NCBI GenBank assembly: GCA_022113835.1
Contig: JAILWY010000002.1
Location: 2,892,501 to 2,956,500 of the forward strand
Length of the DNA stretch: 64,000 nucleotides
From: Atopsyche davidsoni
Taxonomy: Eukaryota; Arthropoda; Insecta; Trichoptera; Hydrobiosidae
Direction: 5' to 3'
Each line of letters begins with the position of its first letter. Positions within the stretch are counted from its first letter, which is position 1. A program made the position numbers and the translations under genes. Shown piece by piece: positions 48,396 through 58,315 of the stretch. A model generated the notes under the pieces. It had not been told where the DNA came from. It saw nothing but the letters and a program-made list of their open reading frames with translations, and did no database searches.

Positions 48396-49859
48396 TTTTT
48401 TTTCAAAATATGAACTTTAATTTAGTAGTTACACCACTGTCAACATATTTGCAAAATTTAAACTTTATATGAAAATGGTTTGTATGACAACGCGGCTCGA
48501 TACCTAAGAAAGCGATTTCATAATCAAAGCCTGCTTAAACCTGACCTTAACTGATATTCATAATAGATCGAAGCTGTTTTGTGCGGTCTGCTTTATGTAA
48601 GCTTGCTGAGGGTGGTGGTGGTGGTTGCGAGGGTGGCGAGGGTGTAAATCACCCCCGAAGTAACGGGCGATCTTGGTGACGAGGATACGAGCGTCACCCG
48701 CGGGTGATTGGATCAGAAGGGAGGCCCGCCATTTTGAGTCACCTCTGCACCCCATTGTGCTGCGGATTATTCGAGGTATGTTTTGTATTCAAATTGATAG
48801 TCACCGCGGTCATATTCAATACATGGCCGATGGGTAATTGGAATACTTCGTAATTTCATTATTAATTTGTTGGATATGCGAGTAAGACAATTAAAGTATC
48901 ATCACTCATTTACTTAGGCCATTTATAATTGGTTCCGTGATATAATGTGAAAGTAAATTCAGCTAAATAACAATGGCCAAAAAATACAGTGAAGTATTTT
49001 CAATCTTTTCTAAATCTGTATTTTTTCTGATGTGCAATCATGAATCATGAATTATTAAATTATTGGCAAGTACGTTAGACCATAGTTTTTTTTTGTATTA
49101 AAAAGTAAAACCTTTTTCTTTATGATTCAAAGGCAATTTAATTTGATATTGATATAGAGAGATTGAGTGCAAATTATTAAAAAAACGACTGTTAATTTTA
49201 CAACTTACAATTTATTGCTGTTATAAAATCAACTCTCTTGGTGCTTGCAACCATTTGTTATTTTCTTTAACATATATTTATATACTTATAAAATGCAAGT
49301 TGACTCTCTACACGTAAAGCTCATCAAGGTATGGTCAAGGTAATATGAGTTTATAGCAAGGGCTGTACAGAAGCAGGAGGAGGGAGGAAAACGACACCCA
49401 ATCATGAATTCACAAATGATTCAATTAATATTTATTTTATGGTATGCATAAAAACAGGCTTAAACTATGTCCACATTAAATCAAAAGCAGATAATAAAAT
49501 ATATTAAATCCACCGCAATAAAAAACCCAAGGTGTTTTGTAGAAAATTCAAATCATACTTCAATCAAATGATATTTATCTGAAAAACTGAATTTTAGATT
49601 GCTGCGTCGTGGAGTTATAATGATTAAATTAATCGAAATGTGCAAATCGTCCACGTCGTCATGTGAATGGGTACGAAGACACGTGTCCGGGTACGTGGGC
49701 GAGTAGTGATCCGCCGGAGCCGGGGAGGTGCTTAGCTTTAATCACATTCCGTAAGAAGACGTGATTGTATGCTCCGAGGGGGTGAATCATGACTGAAGGG
49801 TGGGATTTTTCACAAGCATTTTTGATTAATTGAGTCGTTGAGATGCAAACCTCGCCTGA
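48396..49859. other. AT-rich DNA with islands
   Basis: A GC-rich island at 48590-48770 includes GGTGGTGGTGG. The block 49650-49850 is GC-balanced with a 75-codon minus-strand frame that I cannot assign. No gene called. Confidence 0.45.
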
Positions 49860-50683
49860 GCATTTTTCAATAAAAACAAAATTCATCTAAAATTAAAACT
49901 CAAAGATGAAGAATTAGAGGCATTGCTCGATAAAGACTCGTGTCAAACGCAAGCAGAACTCGCAGAATCATTGGGAGTTGATCGAGCAACAATTTCAAGG
50001 CACTTAAAAGCATTGGGAATGATTCAAAAGCAAGGAAATTGGGTGCCACATGAATTGAAGCCGAGAGACGTCGAAAGGCGATTTTGCATTTCGGAAATGC
50101 TGCTTGAACGCCACAAAAAGAAGTCATTTTTGCATCGTATCATCGCTGGTGATGAAAAATGGATTCGCTACGACAACCTGAAGCGTAAAAAATCATGGGG
50201 TAAGCCCGGCGATGCATCAACGTCGAAGGCCAGGCCATATATTCATGGCGCCAAGGTAATGCTGTGTAATTGGTGGGATCAGAAGGGTGTCATCCACTAT
50301 GAGCTGCTGATACCAGGCCAAACTATCACGGCCAGACAACAATTGATGCGTTTGAAGCGAGCAGGCACGAGTCTGTAATTTTCCATCATGACAATGCTAA
50401 GCCACATGTTGCTAAATCGGTTATAACCTATTTGGAAAACAGTGGATGGGAAGTTCTGCTTCACCCGCCTTATAGCCCAGACCTTGCCCCTTCCGACTAC
50501 CACTTGTTTCAATCGATGCAGAATGTCCTTTCTGGAATACGCTTCACTTCTGAACAGGGTATCAAAAATTGGCTTGATTCATTCTTGGCTTCAAAAGACG
50601 AACAGTTCGTTTGGGATGGAATCCATAATTTGCCCGAAAGATGGGAAAAAGGACTGGCTAGCGATGGACAATACTTTGAATAG
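49860..50683 (+). pseudogene. mariner transposase, frameshifted
   Basis: The frame is open from 49860 and reads EELEALLDKDSCQTQAELAE, a helix-turn-helix region (VDRATISRHLKALGMIQKQG), and WVPHELKPRDVERR, the conserved linker. The catalytic domain follows: GDEKW with the first Asp at 50151-50153, HHDNAKPH with the second at 50390-50392, and YSPDLAPSDYHLF with the third at 50495-50497. Exactly 34 residues lie between the last two, the D34D signature of mariner. The frame shifts near 50350-50380, where about 20 codons are also missing, and the protein ends at TAG 50681-50683 after ERWEKGLASDGQYFE. The missing N-terminus and the frameshift make it inactive. The motif style fits the mauritiana/irritans side of mariner, but I cannot fix the subfamily. 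Confidence 0.92.
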
Positions 50684-50740
50684 AATATATTGTACCAATT
50701 TTTATAATAAATCCGAAAAAATTAATGCACACACCGTATA
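49860..50740 (+). mobile_element. mariner element, 5' truncated
   Basis: The 3' part of a mariner ends at ATCCGAAAAAATTAATGCAC and ACACCGTATA (50711-50740). The 5' terminus and the first ~75 transposase codons are absent; the sequence before 49860 is unrelated. The terminus matches the inverted 5' end at 21031-21001, so both fragments belong to one family. Confidence 0.85.
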
Positions 50741-51208
50741 TAATTTATTATTTACAGTTACTTTGCTATGAATAGCGTTAGTCACTCACAGATTTTCTTA
50801 TTAATGCATTGTGTTAAATCAAAATCAGAATGATACCTAAAATATAGTGTACTAAGAGAATGGCGAAGTGGCGACACATTATAACAATGGACGATAAAGA
50901 AATAAAGCAATACCTCGACAGCGTCCTGCACAATATTAATTGATTACATTATGAATGATAATGCTTTTCAGGAGGCGCCGAGGGCCGCTGAAGGCGTAAA
51001 TTGAATGAGCGGCGGTGCAGCGGGGTTTTATGTCTTTGACCATGGCAAAAAGAAGGAGAGCCGACCACTTAACGAAATTGCTCGCAACAATTTGCAAGTC
51101 ATACGGATGATATTTACAAATGAGACGACGAGAAGTACAAGAAAAGTCGTGCTACTCTACTGTAGCATTTTCTGCCACCAACTACTGAAATTAATTTTTT
51201 TACATTAA
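50741..51208. other. Short spacer
   Basis: Mixed AT-rich sequence with GGCGCCGAGGGCCGCTGAAG near 50973. Nothing recognised. Confidence 0.45.
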
Positions 51209-51786
51209 GGCAGTTGCATCCAGATTTTTAATTGCCTCTAGTGTCCGACCGGACACCAGAAATCGTGTCATTTAATTAATTTAATTGTCACTTTATTTTT
51301 CTATGTTGAAAATTGATTTTTTTACACAATATTGAAAAAACTATATTTTATATCTATATATTTTTTATTATTTAATTAACGTCCATTTTCAAGGTAAAAT
51401 AAAATCTTGAAGATGTTGAAAAATTTGATAAAATGACGACTTTTCAAAACCAAAGTTTGTTAAAGATTTTTTTTTTTTTAATTTTTAAAATAATATATCG
51501 CACAGGATTTATATTTATTCTTTTAATTTCAATTTAAAAAAAGACTTTTAAATGTTTAGGACTCTTGGAAAAGAGACATGACGAATTTACAAATTCCTAC
51601 ACTTTAATCGGAAAAACACATATTAATCATATTAATAGTAAATTTGTAAGAAATAAAAATATATTCTGTTCGGAAGGAGGGATGTATAAAACTTTCTGCA
51701 TTTAAATTTTTTTGATTGGTGCAGTAGATTTTTCGCAAAATGGACTAGAAAATGATAAAAAAAACTCGATTATGGGACCAAGACCC
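51209..51786 (+). mobile_element. TTAA-flanked element family C, copy 4 (longest)
   Basis: It starts GGCAGTTGCATCCAG after TTAA (51205-51208) and ends GGGACCAAGACCC before TTAA (51787-51790). It is 578 bp. It carries TGTCCGACCGGACACC, a small subterminal palindrome absent or shortened in copies 1 and 3, so this copy may be closest to the founder. Confidence 0.78.
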
Positions 51787-51839
51787 TTAAGACATTTTTC
51801 ATAATTCAAGAAATCACTGTGTAAATAAGGGTATGTATT

Positions 51840-52158
51840 CAAAATGTCCTCTCCGCACTTCCCATTATGTAGCTTGTTCATGGTTTCCATTCTGTACCCT
51901 GAGCATGAGGGGGGCTCCTGCTATTGTTTCTGTAGCTTGCTGCAAAATGAGTATCAGATCTAAACGCCAGAGCTTTGTAATAAAAGGATTTTATAATAAT
52001 GCTATTGAGCAGCAACAATACGCAGACTTTTCTTTCCAATATAAAACTGCAGTGAAGAAGGACATTTTCCCCTTAGAAAACCATGAACACTGGCTCAGCA
52101 TGAGTATTTGCTCAGTGATATGGTTGCCAACCTTCTCTGAGGAGAGGCACTTGATGAT
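51840..52158 (+). mobile_element. Repeat family A copy
   Basis: It runs from TCCTCTCCGCACTTCCCATT through CATTCTGTACCCTGAGC, the CTAAACGCCAGAGCTTTGTA segment and AATATAAAACTGCAGTG to GAGGAGAGGCACTTGATGAT. It has a deletion of the GGATCGGTAATGGAG part. It lies about 50 bp after a family C element. Confidence 0.75.
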
Positions 52159-53371
52159 GATTCAAAATGTATAATAATTTTTTTAAATTTATTACTCGTG
52201 AGATTTCATATTAAATCTAACTGCAAGTACAACCGAGAAATGTTTCTAACGTATACTACAAAATAAATTGACCCAAAAAAGGATAACTCTTAAAAGTCAG
52301 ACATTAACTTTTTTTTTAAGTTAAAATATTATTTTTAAGACGTGTATTAATTTAAACTATAAAGCCTTGCAAAATTAACATTGGTTATTTTACTATTTGT
52401 CAGATAAGATGGAAGCAGAACTTGAACAGGTACTAAAATGAAATATGCAAATGAAAATGAAATAAAATAACGGATTTGTTTAGTAAAAATCTAATATACC
52501 AACGAAATATTTAATATTCGGCAGAGTAGTTTATCTAATTAGGAGACACTTACAGCTCGGCTCGACGTTCCTCCTCACAAAGAAAGTGGAAAATGTATTT
52601 TCGTCTAGACGCTGTAAAAAATGGTATTAAGGGACAAGTGGAAAACGCGACTGGAATATTTAACTTGACTTGGCGGCGGCGGGGTGTGACGTCATCATAA
52701 ATGCAAATGGCCGGCAGAAAGTGACACTGAAGCCTTATGGAGCGCAACCACATTAGTGAGCTCTCTTACGACCATCACAATGCTGGGGTACTTTAGGCGA
52801 GTGTGTTGAAACCGAATCTGTAAATGCGTTCGTAGGTTTTGGCAGCCGGTGTTTTTCTATTATCATGAGTGGTTTTTGTCTTCCGATGTTTCGGTTAAAA
52901 TACACCATTCTATAACACCATAGAACTCCCTGAATAAACATGCTAATCTTTGAGTTTTTACAAAAAAATATATTACATACATCTAAGAATGTTGTCGGTA
53001 CTTTTGATGTCCAATATTCTCGACATCCGATGGGGAGATCATGTCCAGTCTTTTGATGGTAGATTTGTTTGCATGAAGACGGAAGATTATTTATATTGTT
53101 ATTTATTTTCTAAACTATTTATGTAATATGCGGGAGCACAAGAAGACGAGACCAGGAGGAGCGCCGAGGAGGCGAAACCTCTCCCCCGGCAGATTAGAAG
53201 AAAGTCCTTGGAGGACGTGGGAGCAGAGTTTTTTTTGTTCGTGTATTTTATATGTTTTTCTCCTTTCTCATGTGCCTTTAAGGAGGAATAAAGGATACAT
53301 AAGCATAAAAAAAAATAAAAAATATATTTGTTTAGTCTTTACACCAATACAGCCGAAGAACGATGATGTAT
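52159..53371. other. AT-rich spacer with small GC patches
   Basis: A patch at 52660-52740 contains TGACGTCA (52687-52694). A purine-rich patch lies at 53130-53225. No gene recognised. Confidence 0.45.
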
Positions 53372-53486
53372 CATCAACACGCAGACTTTTCTTTCCATTA
53401 TAAAACTGCGTTGTAGAAGGACTCGGGGACCCCCTACGCTTACGTCTCAGCATGAGTATAACCTCCTTCGAGGATAGGCATTTTAT
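53372..53486 (+). mobile_element. Repeat family A, 3' fragment with deletion
   Basis: ACGCAGACTTTTCTTTCCAT, the AAAACTGCGTTGTAGAAGGA segment and CTCAGCATGAGTATA are retained. The CCCCTTAGAAAACCATG part is lost. Confidence 0.68.
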
Positions 53487-53569
53487 GAATGATATTTTAT
53501 TCTGCAACTGGAATTCAAAGCGTGGAATTAATAAGTATTATACTAAAGAAAGACGAAACTTGTATGTCG

Positions 53570-54240
53570 CGGTGAATAGTTTCGCGGTGTCCAGCTTAAC
53601 GCACGGCGTGCGCGCCGGGACAGTGGCAAGGCAAAATTTAAATTCGAAAATCAGTTGGAAACGTTTTGGCGGATCCCACACATCATCTTTCTACGTGTTT
53701 GGAGCAAAACCTTTTGTATAAGAAATTAGCATAGAGCGACCCGCCGGCGCCGCAAGTTTCCCCCGCGCGGCGGGCGGCCGGCCCGGGCGGGGCGGGCGAG
53801 ACTTGCGGCGCCCACCGCGCGGACTCGCGCAGGCGGGCATTCCAAACGAAGCATGTTAACTGCGGTCCGCTCGAGGAAATTAGTCCTTATTTATCGTAGC
53901 GTAAGGGCGAGTTGCGCGCGGCAATCGGTTTAATTTGTTCTGGGGCTGTATCGCCGGGTGTTTATTATACAAGGGACCGGACGGGCCCGACTTGTGAGTT
54001 ATATATGGACCGGCCTAGGAAGCCGGCCGCAGAGGAACCGGCGGAATTTATTGGCGCTCATGAATTTTGTGAAATATAATGCGAGGGGGGGGGGCGGCGG
54101 TCCATTGTTGATCGGAGGTCGCCGGGCAGATCTGTCTCCGTCTTAACCGTAACGAGGCAAGCGGACACCTCGGCCTCGGCCCCTCGGAACGAGGCCGCGT
54201 ACTTGTGGACACCCTCAACGTGCCATTCATCACTCATCTC
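53570..54240. other. Largest CpG-rich island, non-coding
   Basis: About 650 bp of GC-rich, CpG-rich sequence. The peak at 53740-53830 is almost all G/C. An inverted repeat is placed there: GGCGCCGCAAGT at 53746-53757 pairs with ACTTGCGGCGCC at 53801-53812. The flanking sequence has GTCCTTATTTATCG, GGTTTAATTTGTT, GTGTTTATTATAC and GAATTTATTGGCGC, resembling homeobox-type sites. No coding frame is recognisable. It could be a promoter or enhancer island of an unseen gene. Confidence 0.5.
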
Positions 54241-55069
54241 AAAATAATTGTTAAACTAGTGCCACTAAAAAAAAAATGTGTAAAGTGAGCTTGCTTCAAG
54301 CTGTCTGTGAACTCTTTTTTCTATCAAAAGTTTTAAGCAGTTTTAAACGCATGAGTTATTTTAAAACTTAAGGCGACTACTGTACTATATATACTATATA
54401 TAAATATATATATCACGCTGTTTAGGTGTAAGTATTCACTGACTAAATATATTTCTGGGCGAAAATCCGGCAGCCCTGCGACCCTGGCTGGCTCAGCGCA
54501 CGTCTTACGGGCGGGCCGGTATCACTACTCCCGTTCTCCCATAAACATAAATAATTAAATAATTCAATTTAGTGTAACGGCCGGTGGGCTTTATTATCCT
54601 GCCTTAGCGATTAGCGGGCCGCTGCAGCGCAACTGCGGCGGTTGTAACTCATGATATGCGATTAATACGCTAATGGTGTATTAATTTGAGTCTTAAATTT
54701 TAAAATTTGCGGCCAAAAATTACAAAAAAAAAATTTTTAAACTCTGTGCCCGTAGCGATATGCTGCGGTAGTCGCAAGTGATGATTATTCATGATATAAA
54801 TTTCTAGTATTGCTTGAGTTAACGCGCAGTTCAAATATTTAATTCATTGAAAATATATAAATATTACTAGAAGACATGGCATTGAATAAAAGTTACACAA
54901 TGCTAATTATCTGATAAATCTTTGTGTATATTGAATACGACATTCCTCTTAATATTTTGAGATTATGCGTAAATGTTATTATTATAGCTGATATGCGTAG
55001 AGTGGAGTATAATATTAAATCTGTAAACTTTAAGACGCACAGTGCATTATTTCGTATGTGAACTGCATG
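54241..55069. other. Mixed DNA with a possible regulatory block
   Basis: The block 54475-54700 combines GC-rich stretches with ATAAACATAAATAATTAAAT, GGGCTTTATTATCC, GCGATTAGCGG, GCGATTAATACGCTAATGG and TATTAATTTGAG. This clustering of TAAT and TTTAT sites is typical of developmental enhancers. The remainder is AT-rich. Confidence 0.4.
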
Positions 55070-55369
55070 CTACTTATTATGAATAAATTTCTTGAAATTG
55101 ACTTTTGTTGTAGGTCTGATGTAGTTGTAGCGGGTCGTAAATTTAGATTCAGCCATTATAGATTCTTCTCCACCGGCTGCAGGTGAGTGCATCGTGACGT
55201 CTTGTCTGGTGGTGTACTTATCTGGAGGCTCTGGCGGCGGTTGCGGTGCTTGCTGCGCCACTATGCATGACCTCTGCGCCTCCTTGACCCCCTCCCCCCT
55301 CCCCCGACCGCAACCCCCGAAGCCTCCCTCCGGTGGCGTCTTTTCATCCGCTCGCTGCTTGTGTCCGGT
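55070..55369 (-). CDS. Candidate unassigned 3' exon
   Basis: On the minus strand a pyrimidine-rich tract and TTCTCAG (acceptor AG at 55371-55370) precede a frame open for 99 codons to TAA at 55072-55070. It begins TGHKQRADEKTPP and passes a Gly-rich stretch, then QAPQPPPEPPDKYTTR and MAESKFTTRYNYIRP. I do not recognise it. A perfect donor consensus CAGGTGAGT on the opposite strand (55179-55187), preceded by a TTGTTGTAG acceptor-like site, offers a competing plus-strand exon of about 70 bp. GC-rich islands elsewhere in the window also hold open frames by chance, so this is only a candidate. Confidence 0.2.
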   Translation of the reverse strand, partial: TGHKQRADEKTPPEGGFGGCGRGRGEGVKEAQRSCIVAQQAPQPPPEPPDKYTTRQDVTMHSPAAGGEESIMAESKFTTRYNYIRPTTKVNFKKFIHNK

Positions 55370-56045
55370 CTGAGAACAAAAGGAGGGCAGCTTAAAATAG
55401 GGAAGACTGCTTGTGAGCGGGCACACCCGCCGAGGGACACTGCCGGAATTAGCATTCAGTGCTAATTCTACGAAAGTACGTGCGCAGCAGTGCACAGTAG
55501 TCGAACAAGAAAATATTGCTGTACGCATATGAACGTTGCAACACACTTTTTATGTGGTTTTTCCAGGTTTGACAACAGCGTGTTAGTAAGTGTAAAAATC
55601 GCTACATTAAATATCAAATTTGTACATCAAGCGTATGAGCACAGGTGATAAGCCAGGTATGCAAAGTGCGGGTGAAATAAGATCAATACCCGTGGATATT
55701 GCTCAGAACTCGGCAAAATAAACATCATTAATAAGCAATCAACATCTGAGTTGTAAAGAAGATCCGGCTAGGGTCGCGCCTGGAGTCCGCACCGACGTTA
55801 TAATCTCAAATTACATTAATTATTTGGTGAGCCTCGGCCTGACGTGCGGGGGGCGGGGAGGGGCGGCCCGGGCGGGGCAGGGGAGGGTTTAAGTTTCGGC
55901 CAACTTATTCGGCGAGCTTACGTATTCAGGACCTTTCAAACACAGAGGTGCTCCAACCTTTTCAATTATAGGCCATCGCGTAAAATAAAACAAAATAACA
56001 AATGCAAGTCACAGGTTGAATATGACTATTGAAAATTTTCGCTGA
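55370..56045. other. GC-rich islands and mixed DNA
   Basis: GC-rich stretches at 55400-55460 and 55740-55960, the latter with GGGGGCGGGGAGGGGCGG. Nothing coding recognised. Confidence 0.45.
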
Positions 56046-56175
56046 AGAGATGTGGGGCTCGCTAGCATAGTTGGTAAAATGCACCGGGCCATGAGAATGT
56101 GGGTTCTCGAATACCACGCAAGCCACGATGATATTTATGTTTCAATGTGTGAAAAAATGAACTTAATCATACTGG
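56046..56175 (+). mobile_element. tRNA-like SINE head (family E)
   Basis: GGCTCGCTAGCATAGTTGGT (A-box region), GCACCGGGCCATGAGAATG, a degraded B box GGGTTCTCGAATACC and CCACGATGATATTTATG. The layout matches the copies at 41.3 and 48.2 kb. Confidence 0.65.
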
Positions 56176-58139
56176 TAAAATAAAACATTGCGCAGATCTT
56201 TGAGGCAACACTATTATTTTTTTATTACAAAATCCGCTTTCGAACTAATGAATATAATTATATATTTATTTCACCCGTAACCGATTCGTATATCAAACAA
56301 TAAAACATCCCACATCTCCATGGGTTAGGTAAGGTTTTTTTAACCCTTTGAACCTCGGACTATTTTTTTTTTTAACAATTTGAATGCGTCCGAATGGCAG
56401 CAATTACTTTGAAAAAACTGACAAAAAGTGTTTATACCTGCACCTAGACTTCTTATAGGGTAAACAACAATCGCCAACTTTACCATGTCGACACATTGTC
56501 GCCATCGGAGTAGAAAGGGTTAAAATAAGTTGAATCTAATTTAAATTTTCCAAGTATTAAATAACAAATATCCATGTATATATCTTCATATGAAACTTGC
56601 GTTTTTCAGTTTAATTTTGATGTTTTGTGTGCGGAGGCAGGTTGGGATCGCAGTTTAGGCAGTTCTGAAGGGTCGGGCGGGTTCAGGGGTAGTGAAAGAT
56701 AAGGCAGGAGGGTCCGCACCGCAAGATGCTCCGGGCCCTCCCCGCCCCGTCCTGCCCCACCCCCTGCGGACCGCTCGGACAGCCAAAACATAATCTGATA
56801 GTGTTGGGTTCGCTATTTCAAATGGAAACTACCTACCGAAATAATCACAAATTTGGAAATCATACCTACCTCCACTGTACATTTAAGTAAACTAAATAGT
56901 ACAAAGGCTGTATTTGTGGAGAAAATACCTGTGCTCGTAGGCGCACGAGCCTTCACAGAAAAGTACTCAAAACATCATTGAAAATTTTAGTTAAATTTAC
57001 TTGGATTTTACATCAGAATTACTGTATGTATACTAGATATTCAAGCAATCATCAGAAAATTAACATATTCTATTGTTTAAATGAACTCATATAGGTAATT
57101 TTTTTAGGGGAATATTTTTTTCTAAATCAAAACTTTAATTATGGGCATAAATAAATATTTTGAATAATATAAGTTTTAGAGTATTAAATTAAAAACTGAA
57201 CAAATTCCAAGCTAAAACATTCTTAAATAATTAAAAAAAAAAAATTATATGATAGAGAAAGGTGTTAATGAGATGTAGTAGTCGTCTTACAGAAACGATA
57301 GCTTTGTATTTTTTATGAAAAAAATAATCATATATGTTCACACATAAACGTATTTGTTCTTTTTTAATAAACTCTATAAAACGTTTTATCAAAGATTTCT
57401 TCTACAAGTTGTCGTAACGTATTTTGCTGTATCATAACAAATATTTATCAAAAAAGTAAATAGAATAATAATATGGTAAACGTGTAGCTGAACATTATTT
57501 TATTGATATTGTAAACAGAAAATATTTTAATTCCAAAAGTCTATCCAGGTGTAAAAATAAATAAACTATAAATGTGTATTTTCTATCCGTTGGAGTGGGG
57601 CTTAGTTTGGCTCTAATCCCAAGCAGCCTTGTATTGACGTCTGTCTCAGGCATTCACAGTCACAGCCCCCTCCAAGTGTCCAACTTTCTCCTCCTGAAGT
57701 CGGAGCAGCCAGTCGCTGAAGTTAGTCGGTACCTGCACAGAGCTGGGGCCTGTTTACCGAAGAAAAACAAACCCACGGACGGGGTTAGTTATTACAATTC
57801 CAGATGTTATCCTTTATTCTAATTAGTGGCCGTGATGAGATGTGGAGACTGTAGGGAGCGTGTAATGAATGTATACATTCATACTTGTTGACTTTCGCGT
57901 TTATGGTTACCTCATCGACTCCAATGAAAATAGCGATTTTTTTCCTGAAAAAATCATAATCGCTTACACTCAGTACTTGAATATCGAAGATTTAGAAACA
58001 ATGTTTTGATCTCTGTGTGAATCTGATATCAATATTGTTTTTTTATTATTTAAATACTTGATAAATTAAACAATTAAAATAATATTTTTAAGCAACCATT
58101 CAAAATTCCTAAAGACAATATAAGTTTATTATTGATTTT
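56176..58139. other. AT-rich DNA with two islands
   Basis: An island at 56625-56790 and a balanced block at 57580-57780 with an 82-codon frame but no recognisable protein. The rest is AT-rich. Confidence 0.5.
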
Positions 58140-58315
58140 TTGTGAAGACCGTCTCACAGGAAGTACGATTTTGCCTATACAGGTTTTATTGATTGATAAT
58201 GATTAAGTACATTTTTTCAAATATTGAAAAATGATTAAAGAAACTCTGGATTTGTGTGGGATCCCACACAAATCACGATGATATTTTTCAATATTTGAAA
58301 AAATGTACTTAAACA
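58140..58315 (+). mobile_element. SINE family E foldback
   Basis: The leader GTGAAGACCGTCTCACAGGA runs to TAAGTACATTTTTTCAAATA, then AAAGAAACTC, then a perfect 26-bp palindrome at 58249-58274 centred on GGGATCCC. It continues with the inverse, CACGATGATATTTTTCAATA to TGTACTTA. The middle of the tRNA head has been replaced by its own inverse. Confidence 0.75.

Noticed and set aside
49659..49886. 75-codon minus-strand frame upstream of the mariner body
   Set aside because: It reads partly through the mariner sequence on the wrong strand and has no recognisable motif.
51833..52174. 113-codon frame with ENHEHWLSMSICSV, seen in several places
   Set aside because: It is the translation of repeat family A. 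Other copies are broken by stops and frameshifts, so coding is not supported.
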